DNA of 38,072 nucleotides from positions 1 through 38,072 of the forward strand of contig CAYWRA010000014.1 in the NCBI GenBank assembly GCA_964460305.1. The letters run 5' to 3'. The notes beneath the pieces were generated by a model, which did not search any database, was not told where the DNA came from, and was given only the letters and a program-made list of their open reading frames with translations. The translations under genes were made by a program, and so were the position numbers. The stretch is from JAPLCX01 sp964460305. Lineage in GTDB: Bacteria; Auribacterota; Tritonobacteria; UBA1439. How positions within the stretch are numbered: the stretch's first letter is position 1; each line of letters starts with the position of its first letter. This document shows, in pieces, positions 37,319-38,072 of this stretch.

Positions 37319-37870
37319 GTGGACGTAATCAGGGTCGGTATCGTGGTGGTGAGCGATAAGGCCGCGGCGGGCCTGCGCAAGGACGGTTGCGTAGAGGCTT
37401 TGACGAAAATGCTGCCGCCGGGAGGCGCCGCCGCTACCGCTCGTCAGATCGTTCCCGACGAGATAGGGGCGATTCAAAAAGCCGTAAAGACGATGGTGGA
37501 CGGCGAGCGACTCGACATCGTGCTCACTGCCGGCGGAACTGGGATTGGACCGCGCGATGTCACGCCTGAGGCGATTACGCCGCTCATAGAAAAGTCGATC
37601 CCAGGCATATCGGAGATGATGCGACGTCGAGGGGCCGAGGTGACGCCGAATGCCATCCTCAGCCGCTCGGTCGCGGGCACTCGCGGAAAATCTCTCATCA
37701 TATCGCTCCCCGGCAGCCCTCGTGGCGCGGCAGAATGCCTCTCGTGGATATGGCCGGCGGTACCCCACGCGCTGGAGGTCTTGCGGGGAGAGGCCGTTGA
37801 GTGCGCCGGGAGAACAATAAATCCCAAATCCCAAATCCCAAATCCCAAAAAGGGAGGAAGGGGATTTTAG
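37319..37870 (+). CDS. Molybdenum cofactor biosynthesis protein, MogA/MoaB type
   Basis: MogA/MoaB proteins adenylylate molybdopterin before metal insertion. It has 183 aa from a GTG at 37319, with GGGGGCGG just upstream; a TTG at 37286 lies in the repeat. The MoCF-binding signature TAGGTGIGPRDVTPEA and LPGSPRGAAECL are intact. RVGIVVVSDKAAAG is the usual opening strand. The tail NPKSQIPNPKKGGRGF is translated CCCAAAT repeat and matches the MoaC tail. I cannot decide between the mog and moaB names by eye. Confidence 0.92.
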   Translation: MDVIRVGIVVVSDKAAAGLRKDGCVEALTKMLPPGGAAATARQIVPDEIGAIQKAVKTMVDGERLDIVLTAGGTGIGPRDVTPEAITPLIEKSIPGISEMMRRRGAEVTPNAILSRSVAGTRGKSLIISLPGSPRGAAECLSWIWPAVPHALEVLRGEAVECAGRTINPKSQIPNPKKGGRGF

Positions 37871-37926
37871 CGCTTCGTGTTCAGTCGGCGGTATTTTGGG
37901 ATTTGGGATTTGGAGTTTGGAGTTTA
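37817..37926 (+). repeat. Family B heptamer inverted repeat after the mog-type gene
   Basis: At least four perfect CCCAAAT units at 37821-37849 face GGGATTTGGGATTTGGAG units at 37898-37922. It overlaps the mog C-terminal codons. The degenerate unit GGAGTTT supplies the GGAG Shine-Dalgarno of the next gene. Confidence 0.88.
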
Positions 37927-37930
37927 ACAC

Positions 37931-38072
37931 ATGGTCGACATCTCCATGAACAGAGCCGTGCACTTGGCGCGGAGGGATGCTCACTACAGGATGAGCATGG
38001 AACTGCTCGAGGCCAGGCACCAGGAGGCTCCTATTGCGAAACGTCGGGGCAGGATCGAGGGGATATTGAAGC
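37931..38072 (+). CDS. Unknown protein, N-terminal part only
   Basis: An ATG with GGAG eight nt upstream opens a frame that continues past the window edge; 47 codons are visible. It begins MVDISMNRAVHLARRDAHYR and looks helical and charged, with EARHQEAP further on. I recognise no family. It follows the molybdenum-cofactor genes and is separated from them by a family B repeat. Confidence 0.6.
   Translation, partial: MVDISMNRAVHLARRDAHYRMSMELLEARHQEAPIAKRRGRIEGILK

Overview
The window is the translation and transcription core of a bacterial chromosome: a run of plus-strand genes joining the tuf-secE-nusG, rplKAJL-rpoBC, str, S10, spc and alpha operons from about 1.9 to 36 kb. Three molybdenum-cofactor genes follow it and one unrelated minus-strand DUF2235 hydrolase gene precedes it. 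The organism is a moderately GC-rich Gram-negative-type bacterium. Zinc-binding (C+) S4, S14, L24, L36 and adenylate kinase, the absence of rpmD, a variant EF-Tu switch I and abundant short tandem/inverted repeats suggest an uncultivated lineage near the PVC/Omnitrophota region. This placement is an inference and is weak.

Layout. 1-1.9 kb: DUF2235 gene (minus) between two copies of a 29-30 nt direct repeat. 1.9-4.3 kb: a strong sigma70-type promoter, a hairpin, tRNA-Thr(GGT), tuf copy 1, rpmG, tRNA-Trp(CCA), secE. 4.4-15.5 kb: nusG, rplK, rplA, rplJ, rplL, rpoB, rpoC. 15.6-20 kb: rpsL, rpsG, fusA, tuf copy 2. 20-24.4 kb: rpsJ, rplD, rplW, rplB, rpsS, rplV, rpsC, rplP, with rplC missing from its usual place. 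24.5-32.6 kb: rpmC, rpsQ, rplN, rplX, rplE, rpsN(Z), rpsH, rplF, rplR, rpsE, rplO, secY, adk, map, infA, rpmJ. 32.6-35.9 kb: rpsM, rpsK, rpsD, rpoA, rplQ. 36-37.9 kb: moaC, a MOSC-domain gene and a mog/moaB-type gene. A truncated unknown gene starts at 37931.

The most unusual structure is between the genes. About two dozen junctions carry AT-rich spacers made of short tandem units (7 nt in most families, 8 or 9 nt in others), usually arranged as two inverted arms that can fold into a hairpin. At least seven sequence families share this architecture, and one (unit near TCGTACA) occurs at seven junctions. They lie against the upstream stop codon, run into the C-terminal codons of several genes, and stop just before the next Shine-Dalgarno sequence. 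The two tuf copies are the same over about 1.25 kb, whereas their downstream repeat spacers differ by four substitutions and exactly one 7-nt unit.

The genes supply ribosomal proteins, RNA polymerase core (alpha, beta, beta'), elongation factors Tu and G, initiation factor IF1, NusG, the SecY/SecE translocon, methionine aminopeptidase and adenylate kinase. This is the usual growth-linked super-operon. No strong intrinsic terminator is visible between the ribosomal genes, so long readthrough transcription with internal processing is likely.
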